DNA of 64,000 nucleotides. It comes from Ashinkailepas kermadecensis. Taxonomy: Eukaryota; Arthropoda; Thecostraca; Neolepadidae. The stretch spans positions 1 through 64,000 of the forward strand of contig JAOTOM010004835.1 in the NCBI GenBank assembly GCA_034440615.1. Reading direction: 5' to 3'. Of this stretch, positions 44,010-54,780 are shown one piece after another; within the stretch, counting starts at the first letter, position 1, and each line of letters opens with the position of its first letter. The position numbers were made by a program, and so were the translations under genes. The notes below the pieces were generated by a model, which was not told where the DNA came from, made no database searches, and saw only the letters and a list, made by a program, of their open reading frames with translations.

Positions 44010-45265
44010 GACCCGGTATATTGCACCAATCACATGTAATCAGTGACCCGGTATTGCACCACTCGCATGTAATCAGTGAACCAGTATTACACCACTCGCA
44101 TGTAATCAGTGACCCATTATTACACCACTCGCATGTAATCAGTGACCCAGTATTACACCACTCGCATGTAATCAGTGACCCAGTATTACACCACTCGCAT
44201 GTAATCAGTGACCCAGTATTACACCACTCGCATGTAATCAGTGACCCAGTATTGCACCACTCGCATGTAATCAGTGACCCAGTATTACACCACTCGCATG
44301 TAATCAGTGACCCAGTATTACACCACTCGCATGTAATCAGTGACCCAGTATTACACCACTCGCATGTAATCAGTGACCCAGTATTGCACCACTCGCATGT
44401 AATCAGTGACCCAGTATTACACCACTCGCATGTAATCAGTGACCCAGTATTACACCACTCGCATGTAATCAGGGACCCAGTATTACACCACTCGCATGCA
44501 ATCAGTGACCCAGTATTACACCACTCGCATGTAATCAGGGGCCCAGTATTACACCACTCGCATGTAATCAGTGACCCAGTATTACACCACTCGCATGTAA
44601 TCAGGGACCCAGTCTTACACCACTCGCATGAAATTAGTGACCCAGTATTACACCACTCGCATGTAATCAGGGGCCCAGTATTACACCACTCGCATGTAAT
44701 CAGTGACCCAGTATTACACCACTCGCATGTAATCAGGGACCCAGTATTACACCACTCGCATGTAATCGGTGACCCAGTATTACACCACTCGCATGTAATC
44801 AGTGACCCAGTATTACACCACTCGCATGTAATCAGGGGCCCAGTATTACACCACTCGCATGTAATCAGTGACCCAGTATTACACCACTCGCATGTAATCA
44901 GTGACCCAGTATTACACCACTCGCATGTAATCAGTGACCCAGTATTACACCACTCGCATGTAATCAGTGACCCAGTATTACACCACTCGCATGTAATCAG
45001 TGACCCAGTATTACACCACTCGCATGTAATCAGTGACCCAGTATCGCACCACTCGCATGTAATCAGTGACCCAGTATCGCACCACTCGCATATAATCAGT
45101 GACCCAATATTGCACCACTCGCATGTGATCGGTGACCCAGTATTGCACCACTCGCATGTAATCAGTAACCCAGTATTACACCACTCGCATGTATTCAGTT
45201 ACCCAGTATTGCGCCACTCACATGTAATCAGTGACCCAGTATTGCGCCACTCGCATGGCGCCTCG
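44010..45265. repeat. 33-bp minisatellite, about 38 copies, with 132-bp higher-order repeats
   Basis: The unit contains CATGTAATCAGTGACCCAG, TATTACACCACTCG. The frame reading HHSHVISDPVL stays open for 455 codons, entered from a TTG, because 33 is divisible by three; the first ATG-less stretch and intronic position argue against translation. Variants AGGGACC, AGTGACC, AGGGGCC and AGTGACC recur in that order three times between about 44465 and 44890, a four-unit (132-bp) higher-order repeat. Confidence 0.95.
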
Positions 45266-45868
45266 GCCTGGACACATTACCGCCGTGCTGGCAGACAGCA
45301 GTCGGGTGTTTTACTAGTGTATCCAGTGAAACGTGTGGTGGAGTTCGTTGGGCATGATGTGTTCGTGTGTGTGTGTGTTTGTGTGTAACAGGGTCCACGG
45401 CCTGGCCGCCGACAACACTTGGTGACGCTGTGGTGTCTGTGTCAAATTCAAATCAAATTTTAGGCATATTTAAATAAAATTGACATGTTGCATCATTTGA
45501 AGTGATGCACAGTGATCCTCCCACTAGCCGTCGGCGAACTTGACACGCCGCAAGACCAAGTTGGTCATAAGTTGCGGCTGCCGTGGTGTGAGTTCGTTTT
45601 GGCCTCCCCGTAGCGTGCCCGTGTGGTGTTTGTGTTGTTGATGATTCGGCGATGTGGTTGGCGGCCTTTGGGTGGCTGTCGCTGATGACCTGGCCGCACT
45701 TCGTCGTCCGGACGGCGGCTGACCCGTGACCCGTGACCCGTCGCGGGCGAACCCGGTCTGACCGCTGTTCCGCCCGACCTCCGAGCACCGCCGCGGCCGC
45801 GGCGCCTCCGACCGGACAGACGACCCGCGCCGCGGCGCGTTCACGCGTGTGCTGTGTGCTGCCCGCAG

Positions 45869-45911
45869 ACCGCCTCCGCCGCCGCCGGCGTCGTCGCGAC
45901 ACATGTACTAA
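45869..45911 (+). CDS. Terminal coding exon (Pro-rich tail) of the Tyr-rich gene
   Basis: It is preceded by GTGCTGTGTGCTGCCCGCAG. The first base completes an AGA codon begun at 41803-41804; then follow six prolines, ASSRHMY and TAA (45909-45911). The matching splice phase and immediate stop make a plausible gene end. The 4064-bp intron between the exons is filled by a SINE, the 45-bp and 33-bp arrays and a LINE-type tail. CpG-dense DNA (45740-46090) surrounds the exon and would be largely 3' UTR. Confidence 0.45.
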
Positions 45912-46460
45912 TCGCCGCGTCGGAACCGTCGCGAGCCGCCGTCGCGCCGCCGCCGAGCCGCCGCCGCCGCCGTCGTGCCGCTCTGCCCTGTTCGCGCCGC
46001 CGAGCGTGCGCCACGCGAGTTTGCGGCGGCCCGTGTCGCCGCTAGATGTCGGGCGGGGCTGCGTGCGCCGCGCGCACCTGTGGTTTGCCATGTCGTCGGC
46101 AGATGTCGGGCCGTTCAATTCCGCCGCTGGGCGGTCTGTCGGCGTGCCCCTCGCTGCATGTCCCCTCGCGCATGATGTGCCGCCTTGTGCAGCGGTCCCC
46201 CGTCCCGCACAGGTTTCCTGTTGTACACGATCCGCCCTGGCATCTGTACAGGATTCTCCTTGACAAATGTGCACAGGAGTGCACTCCCGTGCATAGGATG
46301 TCGGTCGAAGTCTGTTCCTGCGTACAGTGTGCCTGTCCCTCTGCGCTGGAATATGCGCCTGTGTGTAGGTGTATGTATCTGTCCATACGCTGGCCTGTCC
46401 CTCCGTGTGGTGTCCGCCCCTGCCCCGGTGTCGGCCGTTGTGCGTGTCTCGGTGTGTACA

Positions 46461-46750
46461 GGGCCTGACTCTGGTAGTGGTGAGGTCACGACCACCCCTG
46501 TCCCGGTGCGTGTCTCGGTGTGTACTGCCTCTGGTAGTGGTGAGGTCACGGCCAACCCTGCCTCTGGTAGGGGTGAGGTCACGGCCACCCCTGTCCCGGT
46601 GCGTGTCTCGGTGTGTACTGCCTCTGGTAGTGGTGAGGTCACGGCCAACCCTGCCTCTGGTAGGGGTGAGGTCACGGCCACCCCTGCCTCGGTGCGTGTC
46701 TCGATGTGCGTGTCTCGGTGTGTACTTACAAGGCCTGCCTCTGGTAGTGG
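46461..46750. repeat. 93-bp minisatellite, about three copies
   Basis: TGTACTGCCTCTGGTAGTGG recurs at 46521 and 46614. The unit also contains two half-repeats (GGTAGTGGTGAGGTCACGGC and GGTAGGGGTGAGGTCACGGC). Frames are open on both strands because 93 is divisible by three. Confidence 0.9.
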
Positions 46751-47550
46751 TGTGCTCGCGGCCCCAGCTTGCACTCTGTTGTGTATCAACCTTCAGTTGG
46801 TCGTTTCAACTTCTCTCTAGGAACCCGTCTTCAAGTGCATTGGTGTTAAAATGGTGCGTGATTGAATCCATGCTGCTAAAATACAATTACTCGGATAAGT
46901 GCGTGTTTCAATCTTTATTTTGGCAACAGCAAGTTTATATTTTGGAACTCTTCGTAAGGGCGCCAACTTCGGCTGGCGACGTGCTAAGCGAGCACGCAGA
47001 CACTAGCTCTTCCCACCCTTTTTCGTTTCATCCCATTGTCGGTTCGATGTGAAAAAAAATCCCTCCCTGTTGAGGGCAGGTAGACCAGCTTGCTCTGATC
47101 TATCCGTCCGCTAAACCAGGCGTGAAGTTCTGGGAGTATATTTTGGCAGTCGCCTGACATGCAAACACAACTTCAAGACACTTAAATAATGTCAAAGTAT
47201 TAAGGCTTAATAAGAGTCACAGGGGCCCATCTGGGTTAAGCCTATCTAGAAAAGGTACTAAAAATGTACATACTCTCACCCCAATCAATCCCTTATCCCA
47301 AGTTCCTAGGAAGCTATATATCGCAGCCTATTTAGCACCATTCACTTGCTATTGCATAACACCCTCAACAATTACAAGCTCCTCCCAGCATACCCATTGT
47401 GCTACCATAGACAATCTCATCAGTATCACACCCCGAAGGAAGGTGCTGAATCCACTGCTAGGTACACCCTATGTAAAGTTATAAAGCGTTTAGACTTAAT
47501 AAGAGACTCACTTGCTATTGCATAACACACTCAACAATCACAAACTCCTC
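46751..47550. other. No recognisable gene
   Basis: The phrases TTAATAAGAG(T/A)C and CACTTGCTATTGCATAACAC recur near 47205/47500 and 47345/47510, pointing to an old local duplication next to the CR1 element. No domain was seen. Confidence 0.45.
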
Positions 47551-47554
47551 CCAA

Positions 47555-50125
47555 CTCCTCCCTGTCGATCAACCCTCCCTGGAATACAGAAAAACAATGA
47601 TTGTCTATTCTTATAATGATTGTCTATGCCGTTTTGAAAGATATTCAGTGTGTTGCTACTGACAATGGTTCCTGGCAGCTGGTTCCAGTGTTCTACTACC
47701 CTGTTGGTGAAGAAAGACTGTCTTAACCTTGGCCTGCTGTGATTAACTTTAATTTTGAATTGATGACCTCTAATTGCTTCATTTCTGTTAAATTCAAACA
47801 TTTCTCGGAGATTTCCCTGTTCCTGACCATGAACAAATTTAAAAACCTCCATGAGATCTCCTCTCAGCCTTCTATATCTAAGTGAAAACATATTCAATTT
47901 CTTCAATCTTTCCTCATATGCCAGGTTGCCTATACCATTAACCATTTGTGTTGCCCTCTTTTGTACTCTCTCTAAAAGCCAACAATCTGTTTTTATAACT
48001 AGGAGACCAAGCTTGGACACAGTATTCCAAATGTGGCCTGACATATGCACAGTAAAGTTTCCTGATGACCTCCTCACTTTTGTATGACACATTCCTCTGT
48101 ATTGCCCCAAGCATTCTTAGTGCCTTCTTCCTGGCTTCTTTGGTCTATTCTGATGCCCCAAATTTTGTGTTCAAAATAACACCGAAGTCCTTCTCTTGCT
48201 GAGTCACAGATAGTACTTGGCCACCCATCAAGTATGGAGCCTTCATATGCTGCCTACCTACATGCATGACTTTGCATTTATCAAAATTAAACTTCATATG
48301 CCATTTTTCGGACCACTTCACAAGCTCGTCTAAGTCTTTCTGCAGCAAAACCTGCTCATTGTGCCCTGTTATTGCCCTACAGATCTTCAAATCATCCGCA
48401 AATTTCAAAACCTTACTGCTTAGGCCACTTTCAATGCTATTCACATATATAATAAACAATAGTGGCCCCAGTACCGACCCCTGGTCTCCACTAAGAACAT
48501 TTTGCCATGATGACTTTGTACCATTTAGCATCACTCTCTGCTGTGTATCTGAAAGCCACAACTCTATCCATTTTAGGATGCTACCTGCAATACCATGGAC
48601 CTGAAGCTGCATCATTAACCGTCTATGGGGTACCTTGTCAAAGGCCTTACTAAAGTCAAGATATGCTACATCAACCTGATTTCCCTGATCGAATTGTTCT
48701 GTAGCAAAATTCAAAAAGTCCAAGAGATTTGTGAGACACGATCGCCCTTTTCTAAACCCATGTTGAGTATCTTGAATCAATCTGTTTCCTTCCAGAAAAC
48801 TAACTATTCTATCCTTGATAATTGATTCGAGTACCTTGCAGACTAGGGATGTGAGGTTTACTGGCCTATAGTTTTCAACTTTCCCTCTTTCTCCTTTCTT
48901 GAAAATAGGAACTACATATTTTCCCGTTTCCAATCTGTAGGAATTTCATTTTGTGAAACTGATCTACAAAATATTATACTAAGTGGAATTACCAGTTCCT
49001 TTTCAGCTTCCCGCAATACCCTAACATAAATTCCATCAGGTCCTGCTGCCTTGTTTGACTTTATTTTTCTGATATGATTGAAAACAACATCACTATCAAT
49101 GAAATTAACATCGTGTATCTGATGACCTGTCACTGAACTGTGGTTCACGGTTGGCAGATTAGTCACATCCTCCACTGTAAACACTGATTTAAACTGCTTG
49201 CTCAGTTCCTCAACCATCTCACCATCCTCACTCAAGATAGTCCCATTTACTTCCAGTGGACCAATTGTGCTTGAAACTTTACTTAGCTTGTAGAAACTAA
49301 AGAACTTTTTACTGTCCTCATTACAGTTCCTATCCAAATCCAATTATTTTGCTCGCTTTGCTGCTCTGGTCTTCTGCTTCACAGATCTCTAGCTTTTTGA
49401 TACGACCTTAGATTTACTATATTTCAAGCTTCCTTAAATACTGTAAATGCATCTTTCTTAACCTTAATTGCGTTCATCAAATCTGGTGTAAGCCATGCTG
49501 GCTTTCCTACCCTTCTTTTGCGCCTTTGCTTTTGGGGGACATGTCTAACCTGAATTTCCCTCAAGTAAGATTTGAACTTTTCCCACATTTCACAGGAATC
49601 TAAATCAAAGAATTCTTCTTCCCATTTTATGGCACTTCAAGCCTCTCTCATGCAGTCAAAGTCTGCCCTGTTAAAATTTGGAATCTTTGCCAAATTATCC
49701 TTGATTGTCCCTGCTACTTGTGCCTTTGAATCTCACTATGTTATGGTCACTTCTTCCCAGAGTTTCTCCTACAGTCAAGTCTTGAACTAAATCACTTAAA
49801 TCTGAGAAGACAAGGTCCAAGAATGAGCCATGCCTGGTTGGTTCCGTTGCAAACTGGTGTAAGAACAAGTCCTCTTCAAGGAATTTCCTAAACAGTTTAC
49901 ATGATGGGGAGCCAACACCAACATTTTCATATCCTTTTAGATTAAAGTCACCAAGATTAAGGCATTTCATCTGAAAGTTTCTACTGATTTCCTCACAAAT
50001 CACCTTATCGAGCTCCAGTTGCTGAGAATGTGGGAAGGTTCCTGATCGATACAAAGCTCCTATCCTCAGTTTACTGTTGTTGCCTTTTCCCGCAGCAACA
50101 TCAAGCCAAATGGACTCCACAGAAA
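47555..50125 (-). mobile_element. 5'-truncated, frameshifted CR1-type LINE
   Basis: On the minus strand, in order: the C-terminal half of the APE-type endonuclease (50120-49695, with LNLGDFNLKGY and GRSDHNIV); the RT (49343-48145, with VPIFKKGERG, NYRPVNLTSL, DTQHGFRKGRS, AYLDFSKAFDKVPH, GPLLFIIYVN and FADDLKI); and the C-terminal region (48110-47555, with YCAYVRPHLEYC and FFTNRVVEHWNQLP). Frameshifts lie near 48925 and in the endonuclease-RT linker, and an in-frame TAG near 48145. The 3' end lacks the 8-bp tail of the 23-kb copy. The lineage is CR1, with no RNase H. It cannot make a functional protein. Confidence 0.92.
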
Positions 50126-50546
50126 CATTTGTTATCGATCGATGTCAGCCATGCACAAAGGAGACATCCCGTCGGAATTGTGTCGGTCGAGAACGATTGA
50201 ACACTTGGACTCTTAGAACCCTGAGTGAATTGACATGTTGATTGCATCACTTGTACGACTAGACTTTGAACACAATGCTTTTTACTGACGCTTCCAGGAG
50301 TACCACAGGAGCAAGGTGTGCCTTTGTGTGCGGTACTACTGTGCGTTCGTTTAGTTTGCCTGTATATGTCTCTGTTTATAGCTCTAAGCTCATTACGATC
50401 GTGAAGACACTCATTTATAGAGGTTTCTCGGGACGCTCTATATGTGATTCTATCTGACTCCCTTAGCAGCCTTTTGGCTCCGACTGTTTTTATCTCTCAG
50501 AACCTCTACTACTTAACATTCTCATACGAATTACTACGTTGGAACG

Positions 50547-50720
50547 GGGCCCGCGATAGCTCGGTTGGTAGAGCGTCGGACTCTTGATCGCAATATTGCG
50601 GGTTCGAATCTCACAACCGACGGCATTTTCCGAGTCCACCCGCGACCAATTGGCATGAGAGGTTGGCGACGCTATATGACCTAGCGGTTGAATGCGTCGT
50701 AAAGGGGCCCAAGGTTCTTC
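50547..50720 (+). mobile_element. tRNA-derived SINE (type A) with exact 15-bp TSD
   Basis: GGGCCCGCGATAGCTCGGTT with a Pol III A box, then GCGGGTTCGAATCTCAC with a B box, then CCGCGACCAATTGGCATGAG and GGCGACGCTATATGACC...GCGTCGTAAAG. It is flanked by TACTACGTTGGAACG at 50532-50546 and 50721-50735, a TPRT-style target duplication. The T-arm does not pair, so it is not a tRNA gene. It splits the RNase H domain of the older LINE. Confidence 0.92.
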
Positions 50721-50996
50721 TACTACGTTGGAACGAGATGGAAAAACGGCCCGCTTGTGCTGGATCGCAAGCCACATCGGGGTGTGGTGAAACGAGCGCG
50801 CGTACACTGCGGCGAAGTGGACAGCACAGAATCCCCGCCCACGCGTGTGCCCACTTCATGCTTGGGACCACTTATCCAGAATTACAGATTTCATGCTTGC
50901 TAAGTGGCAAAGGGCCTGGGATTGAGAAAGCAGCGATAAACTGCATGCAATCAAGGACACCAAGGACGTTATGCCTGCGCAGGTCCAGGCAAGGGG

Positions 50997-50999
<3 letters not shown>

Positions 51000-51036
<37 letters not shown>
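51000..51036. repeat. (CA)n microsatellite
   Basis: About 18 uninterrupted CA dinucleotides within the decayed LINE 3' half. Confidence 0.98.
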
Positions 51037-51038
<2 letters not shown>

Positions 51039-51351
51039 GGTGCCTCCGTCTTCTGGAAACCCTGACTGTGCGCCACCCATTACTCACTTGCCAACACTTT
51101 GCACCATAGCGCCGATTGTTTTATGGAAGAAACGCGGATCGTTTGCCGTATGAATACACTTGGAAACAACTCGCAATTTTTGCATGATGTAAACTTGTTC
51201 CGTAACTTTTCAGCGATTAGATTTCGAGCCACGTACGCATCCAGGTAAGACTACTCACCAACAAAGAATCACTAGAATAGAAGTTGTGGGCGAGAATGAT
51301 AAAGTCTGGTCGAAGCGCCCTAAAACCCAAATACCCAAACTAACTATCAAT

Positions 51352-51692
51352 CTGATCGGGGTAGTCGCGCCTCCTCGGGGCATCCCCCAGTGTTGACTGT
51401 CGTGGAGAGTGAGGTCCCCCACCGCACGGTGCTAGTTGTGACCGGGGACCAACACCCCTCTTTGTCTGAATGTCCCGGAGGGTCTGGCGGATGGTCCCGT
51501 GTTGCCCATACTCGCCAAGCGACCAGTCTCGGATCACCGCCTGGGTTTTGTCCAGGTGCCTGCCTGTCTGTCCAGCCGGCTGGGGCACGACATATTTCTG
51601 TGGGCGGAGCTCTAGCGCCGCCCACATCGCAATCGCACAGAGCCGGGGTTAGAGGCGTGCCGGACCATAGTGCTCATTTGCGCGGCCTTTAA
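51352..51692 (+). mobile_element. I-type LINE 5' region fragment
   Basis: TCGGGGTAGTCGCGCCTCCT, GCACGGTGCTAGTTGTGACC and GGGGACCAACACCCCTCTTT match the 5' region of the near-complete LINE at 55697-55852. It starts a dozen bases after another LINE's 3' tail, giving a tail-to-head arrangement. Confidence 0.75.
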
Positions 51693-52399
51693 AGTGAGCG
51701 GGTTTTGCAAGCATGTCTTAGGCAGGTGTACATTTACGTTTAGAGAGTAGTACGTTCTAGTGTATGCGACGTTAAGGTGGTGTCTGGGCGGAGGACATCT
51801 TGATGTTTGGTGTTGTTAGCTTTGTTTTACTCATCCGCAAGATAATGTGTAGTTTGGGCGACGAGAAAGTTCATTTTGCCAGTGTGCCGGCATTAGCCCA
51901 CTCTTGTCGAAAAGCCACGAGCGGTGTGGACAAGGGGGTAATTGTCCATACCGCCTATCATGCCGGCCGCCGCGTGTTAGTTGTTAGCAGTCTTAGCATG
52001 TCAGTCAGTCTTAGCATGTCAGTCTTGGGTCAGTCTTAGCATGTCATGCAGGGTTGTCAGTGGTGTTAGTACGGTGTCTGGCAATTCGGCTCATCTGCGT
52101 CTGTTGCACCTCTGGGTAGCCGTTCTACGTTTTGGATTCCAGGGCGAATTGGCTCATCTGCGTCCGACGGCATCTCTCAGTTGTCGTCTTGTGTTATTAA
52201 TTTTAAAGCAAGTCGGCTCATCTACGTCCGACGGATACATTTCGAATGGGAATCTCATCGGCGCGTGAGATGCCATTCGTGTATGGCTATTTACGTTATT
52301 CCTACGAGTGTATGTTCGGGCATGCATTGCGTGTTGGTGGTTCGGTGTCTACAATGCTCTTCCTAATTTTGTGATGAACAGGTAGCCAAATAGTAATTG
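51693..52399. other. No gene; short direct repeats
   Basis: AGCATGTCAGTC is repeated three times near 51995-52040. GGCTCATCTGCGTC(C/T) is repeated near 52089, 52151 and 52207. This may be the 3' UTR of the minus-strand LINE that follows. Confidence 0.45.
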
Positions 52400-53353
52400 G
52401 ATGATTTCTGGGTGCTTGTTACCCGGAAGCGTGAGGGTGTTGCCCTGTTTTTTTTGGCAGATGGCCCTTACTTGGTTGTTTGAGCGTCAAAGCTGCTACG
52501 GTCTAGCAGGATGTGGCATATTTGTAATGTGTTGCAGGCGTCGCAGTGAGGTGTTGTATATTGATCATCCTCTAATTGAGGCCGTCTTAGTTTTGTGCCA
52601 GTTCTAAGTAGCATGATAATGACTTCCTTTCCATGGTGTTATTGATTTGATGTCTTCCATGTGCCTACCGTTGGTTCGACGTGGGTGCGGTTGGATTTCT
52701 GTTGTCTACCGAATATTCCGTGCTAGGATATGTGGTCGATGCTAGGACTTGCTTTGCGAGCCGATCTGCTTCTTCGTTTTCTGGAATGTTGGCGTGGCCC
52801 GGTATTCGGAGGAAGGAAAGGTTATCGACTTTCGGTTGACCGAGTGTCCAGAGTGGCCTAGTGCGGGGTCGAGCTGCAGTCTAAGAGCTGCATTATAAGG
52901 GTAAGATCTGAAAGAACCGTGGCATTTTGAACACTAAATGGTGGGAGTTTACGCTTTAACCGGCTCCTGTCGTATCTGTCCGGCTGAAAGCATCGCTGCG
53001 CCGGATGATGTTGTGTCCTGAAGCGGAGGAGAGGTATGTGTGAGTCTACTAGAAGAATGGCTATCGGTGTGGCGCTGAGGGCTCCTGTGGCTGGTTTGAC
53101 TGGTTTCTAGCTGTTTTCTCAGTGCTGGCGAAGTGGTAGCAAGATGCAAGATGATGCTGTTGTATTCTAGGATGGGTCGTACGATTGACTTGTAGAGACG
53201 CAGTAGTGTTTTCCTGTCTCCGCTTCGGTCTGCAAGCGCACGGAGTAGGTTGAAGCGCTTCGCGCATCTCTTCGAGATGGCAGTGATATGTTTGTTGAGG
53301 TCCTAAGAACTTGAAACTTTCACCTGATCGATGTCTGCCGTCGATGTTAAGAA

Positions 53354-53390
53354 AAGTTGTGGGTGTGACTATATGTCACACCCACAACTT
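53354..53390. repeat. Perfect 16-bp-stem hairpin inside the LINE
   Basis: AAGTTGTGGGTGTGAC (53354-53369), loop TATAT, GTCACACCCACAACTT (53375-53390). GACTATATGTG-type sequence recurs at 53405-53415, so the hairpin looks like a templated inverted duplication within LINE sequence. Confidence 0.9.
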
Positions 53391-54129
53391 ATATTGGCGG
53401 AGACGACTATATGTGACTGACCGATTTTTCTGCGGACAGGGTAAAGCCCCAAGTTTTGCACAACTTTGCGGTGTGGTCTAGACCTGCTTGAATGTTTTTT
53501 TTCTAGCTTTTAGGAAGAATTTTGGTGTTATCCAAATGGCTATGTCGTCCGCGAGAAGTGAGTATTGGAGCGACGTGTCTGTCTGATCAGCAAGTATGCC
53601 ATTCATCATTAAGAAAAAGAGGCTGGTGCCGCATCGGACATTAAGGGTCCTGTCTTTGATGAAGTGTGCCATGTGTCCGCGCATGCCTATTTGGTGGAGT
53701 TTATGTATTAGTGCGGACTTGTGTACTCGGGTGAATGCGACAGAGATGTCTTAGTATGCAGTTGTTTTTGTGCGTTTGATGTGTAGACCACTTTTGATAT
53801 CGTGGACTAGCCTAGTGGGGTTGTCTGTTGTTGATTTTTGACGCTGGAAGCCGCACTGAAATTCGTCCAGCCGGTCGTTCGGTTCTAGAAAATGTTGCGA
53901 TTGTGAGTTAACCATGCGCTCGACCAGCTTACTCGCAAAGCTATAAGTAAGATAGGCCTACACACTTTTGGGGTCGAACGATCTTTGTGCGGCTTTGGTA
54001 ATGGAATGACTACTCTTTCCCGCTTAGCAGCAAGAAGGGCATCGCTTAGGTACAGATCGTCAATGGCTGCAAGTGTAGAGCACTCGGTCTCGTAGGCCAG
54101 TGATGTCGTCTAGTAGAGCCGCACGCCGC

Positions 54130-54780
54130 GATAAACCGTTTCCAAAGTTCGGCGTTACTTTGCACTATATTTGTGCGATTCAAATAAACGGGCGCGATTG
54201 TTCAGACAGCTCGCTCAAGCGTACGAATACAGCGTTGAGTCTTTCAGAAGGGCAAACCGATTAGCCAAAAGTACAAGTGCCGACAGATAATTTAGACACG
54301 CGACTGCCGGCACTACAGGCAGCGATCCGACGTGTGTGAGCGTTCGAACAGTTCTCGGCTCCGTCCAGACTGACTAGCGGAACCCGCAATCCGTATGCCA
54401 GTTCCGCCCACGACGATAGGTCATTGGTCAACACTATAATGAAGCGCTCGACGACCGCTGGCCATTTGCGGACCGTCTCAGCTCACGCCTAGGCACAGAA
54501 TGGCCGCCCGTGTGAGCGACCCAGATAGGGGCGTAAACCGGAATGTCAGAGCTTATCTACTCCGGAAGCTGGGCCGTCGCTGGACGGCTCCGATCGTCTC
54601 AGGTGCCGGCGGCAACCCATAACCCATGATAAGCGCATCCTGTCGCGGCAGTCGGCAGTGGCTGGATTAGTCACGCGACGCTATATAACTACATATTTTA
54701 TAACGATGGTAGCCAAACGTATAATTATATCTAACTACGTTACACTAGTAAGTACAGATACATTTTGCTGAGATATTCGA
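54130..54780. other. ~650-bp sequence of unknown origin inserted in the LINE
   Basis: It separates two adjacent RT segments of the minus-strand LINE. The left part is GC-rich (many CGC/GCG), the right part is AT-rich (TATATAACTACATATTTTATAACG). I found no clear TIR, LTR or reading frame. Confidence 0.4.

Larger units (their letters stand above)
50150..51340 (+). mobile_element. Decayed 3' half of an I-type LINE (RNase H to tail)
   Basis: The line reads IPSELCRSRTIEHLD, then YTDASRSTTGARCAFVCG (RNase H), continues after a nested SINE with GKTARLCWIASHIGV, and later TLTVRHPLLTC, the C-terminal zinc-binding segment. It ends in GAAGCGCCCTAAAACCCAAA. Each block parallels the near-complete LINE at 61.1-62.16 kb. 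Stops, frameshifts and a CA microsatellite break it. Confidence 0.8.

Noticed and set aside
42441..45265. CRISPR array
   Set aside because: Repeats are contiguous with no unique spacers, and the context is eukaryotic.
44021..45388. 455-codon frame across the 33-bp array as a real His-rich protein gene
   Set aside because: It is entered from a TTG, every unit is a multiple of three, and the array lies in the proposed intron. Array periodicity alone explains the open frame.
45733..46263. Arg/Ala-rich protein in CpG-dense DNA
   Set aside because: Frames are open on both strands in GC-rich sequence. Only the short phase-matched exon at 45869 has splice support.
50547..50640. A functional tRNA gene
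   Set aside because: A and B boxes are present, but the T-arm and acceptor stems do not pair and a SINE body plus 15-bp TSD surround it. The same reasoning applies at 10150, 41846 and 63902.
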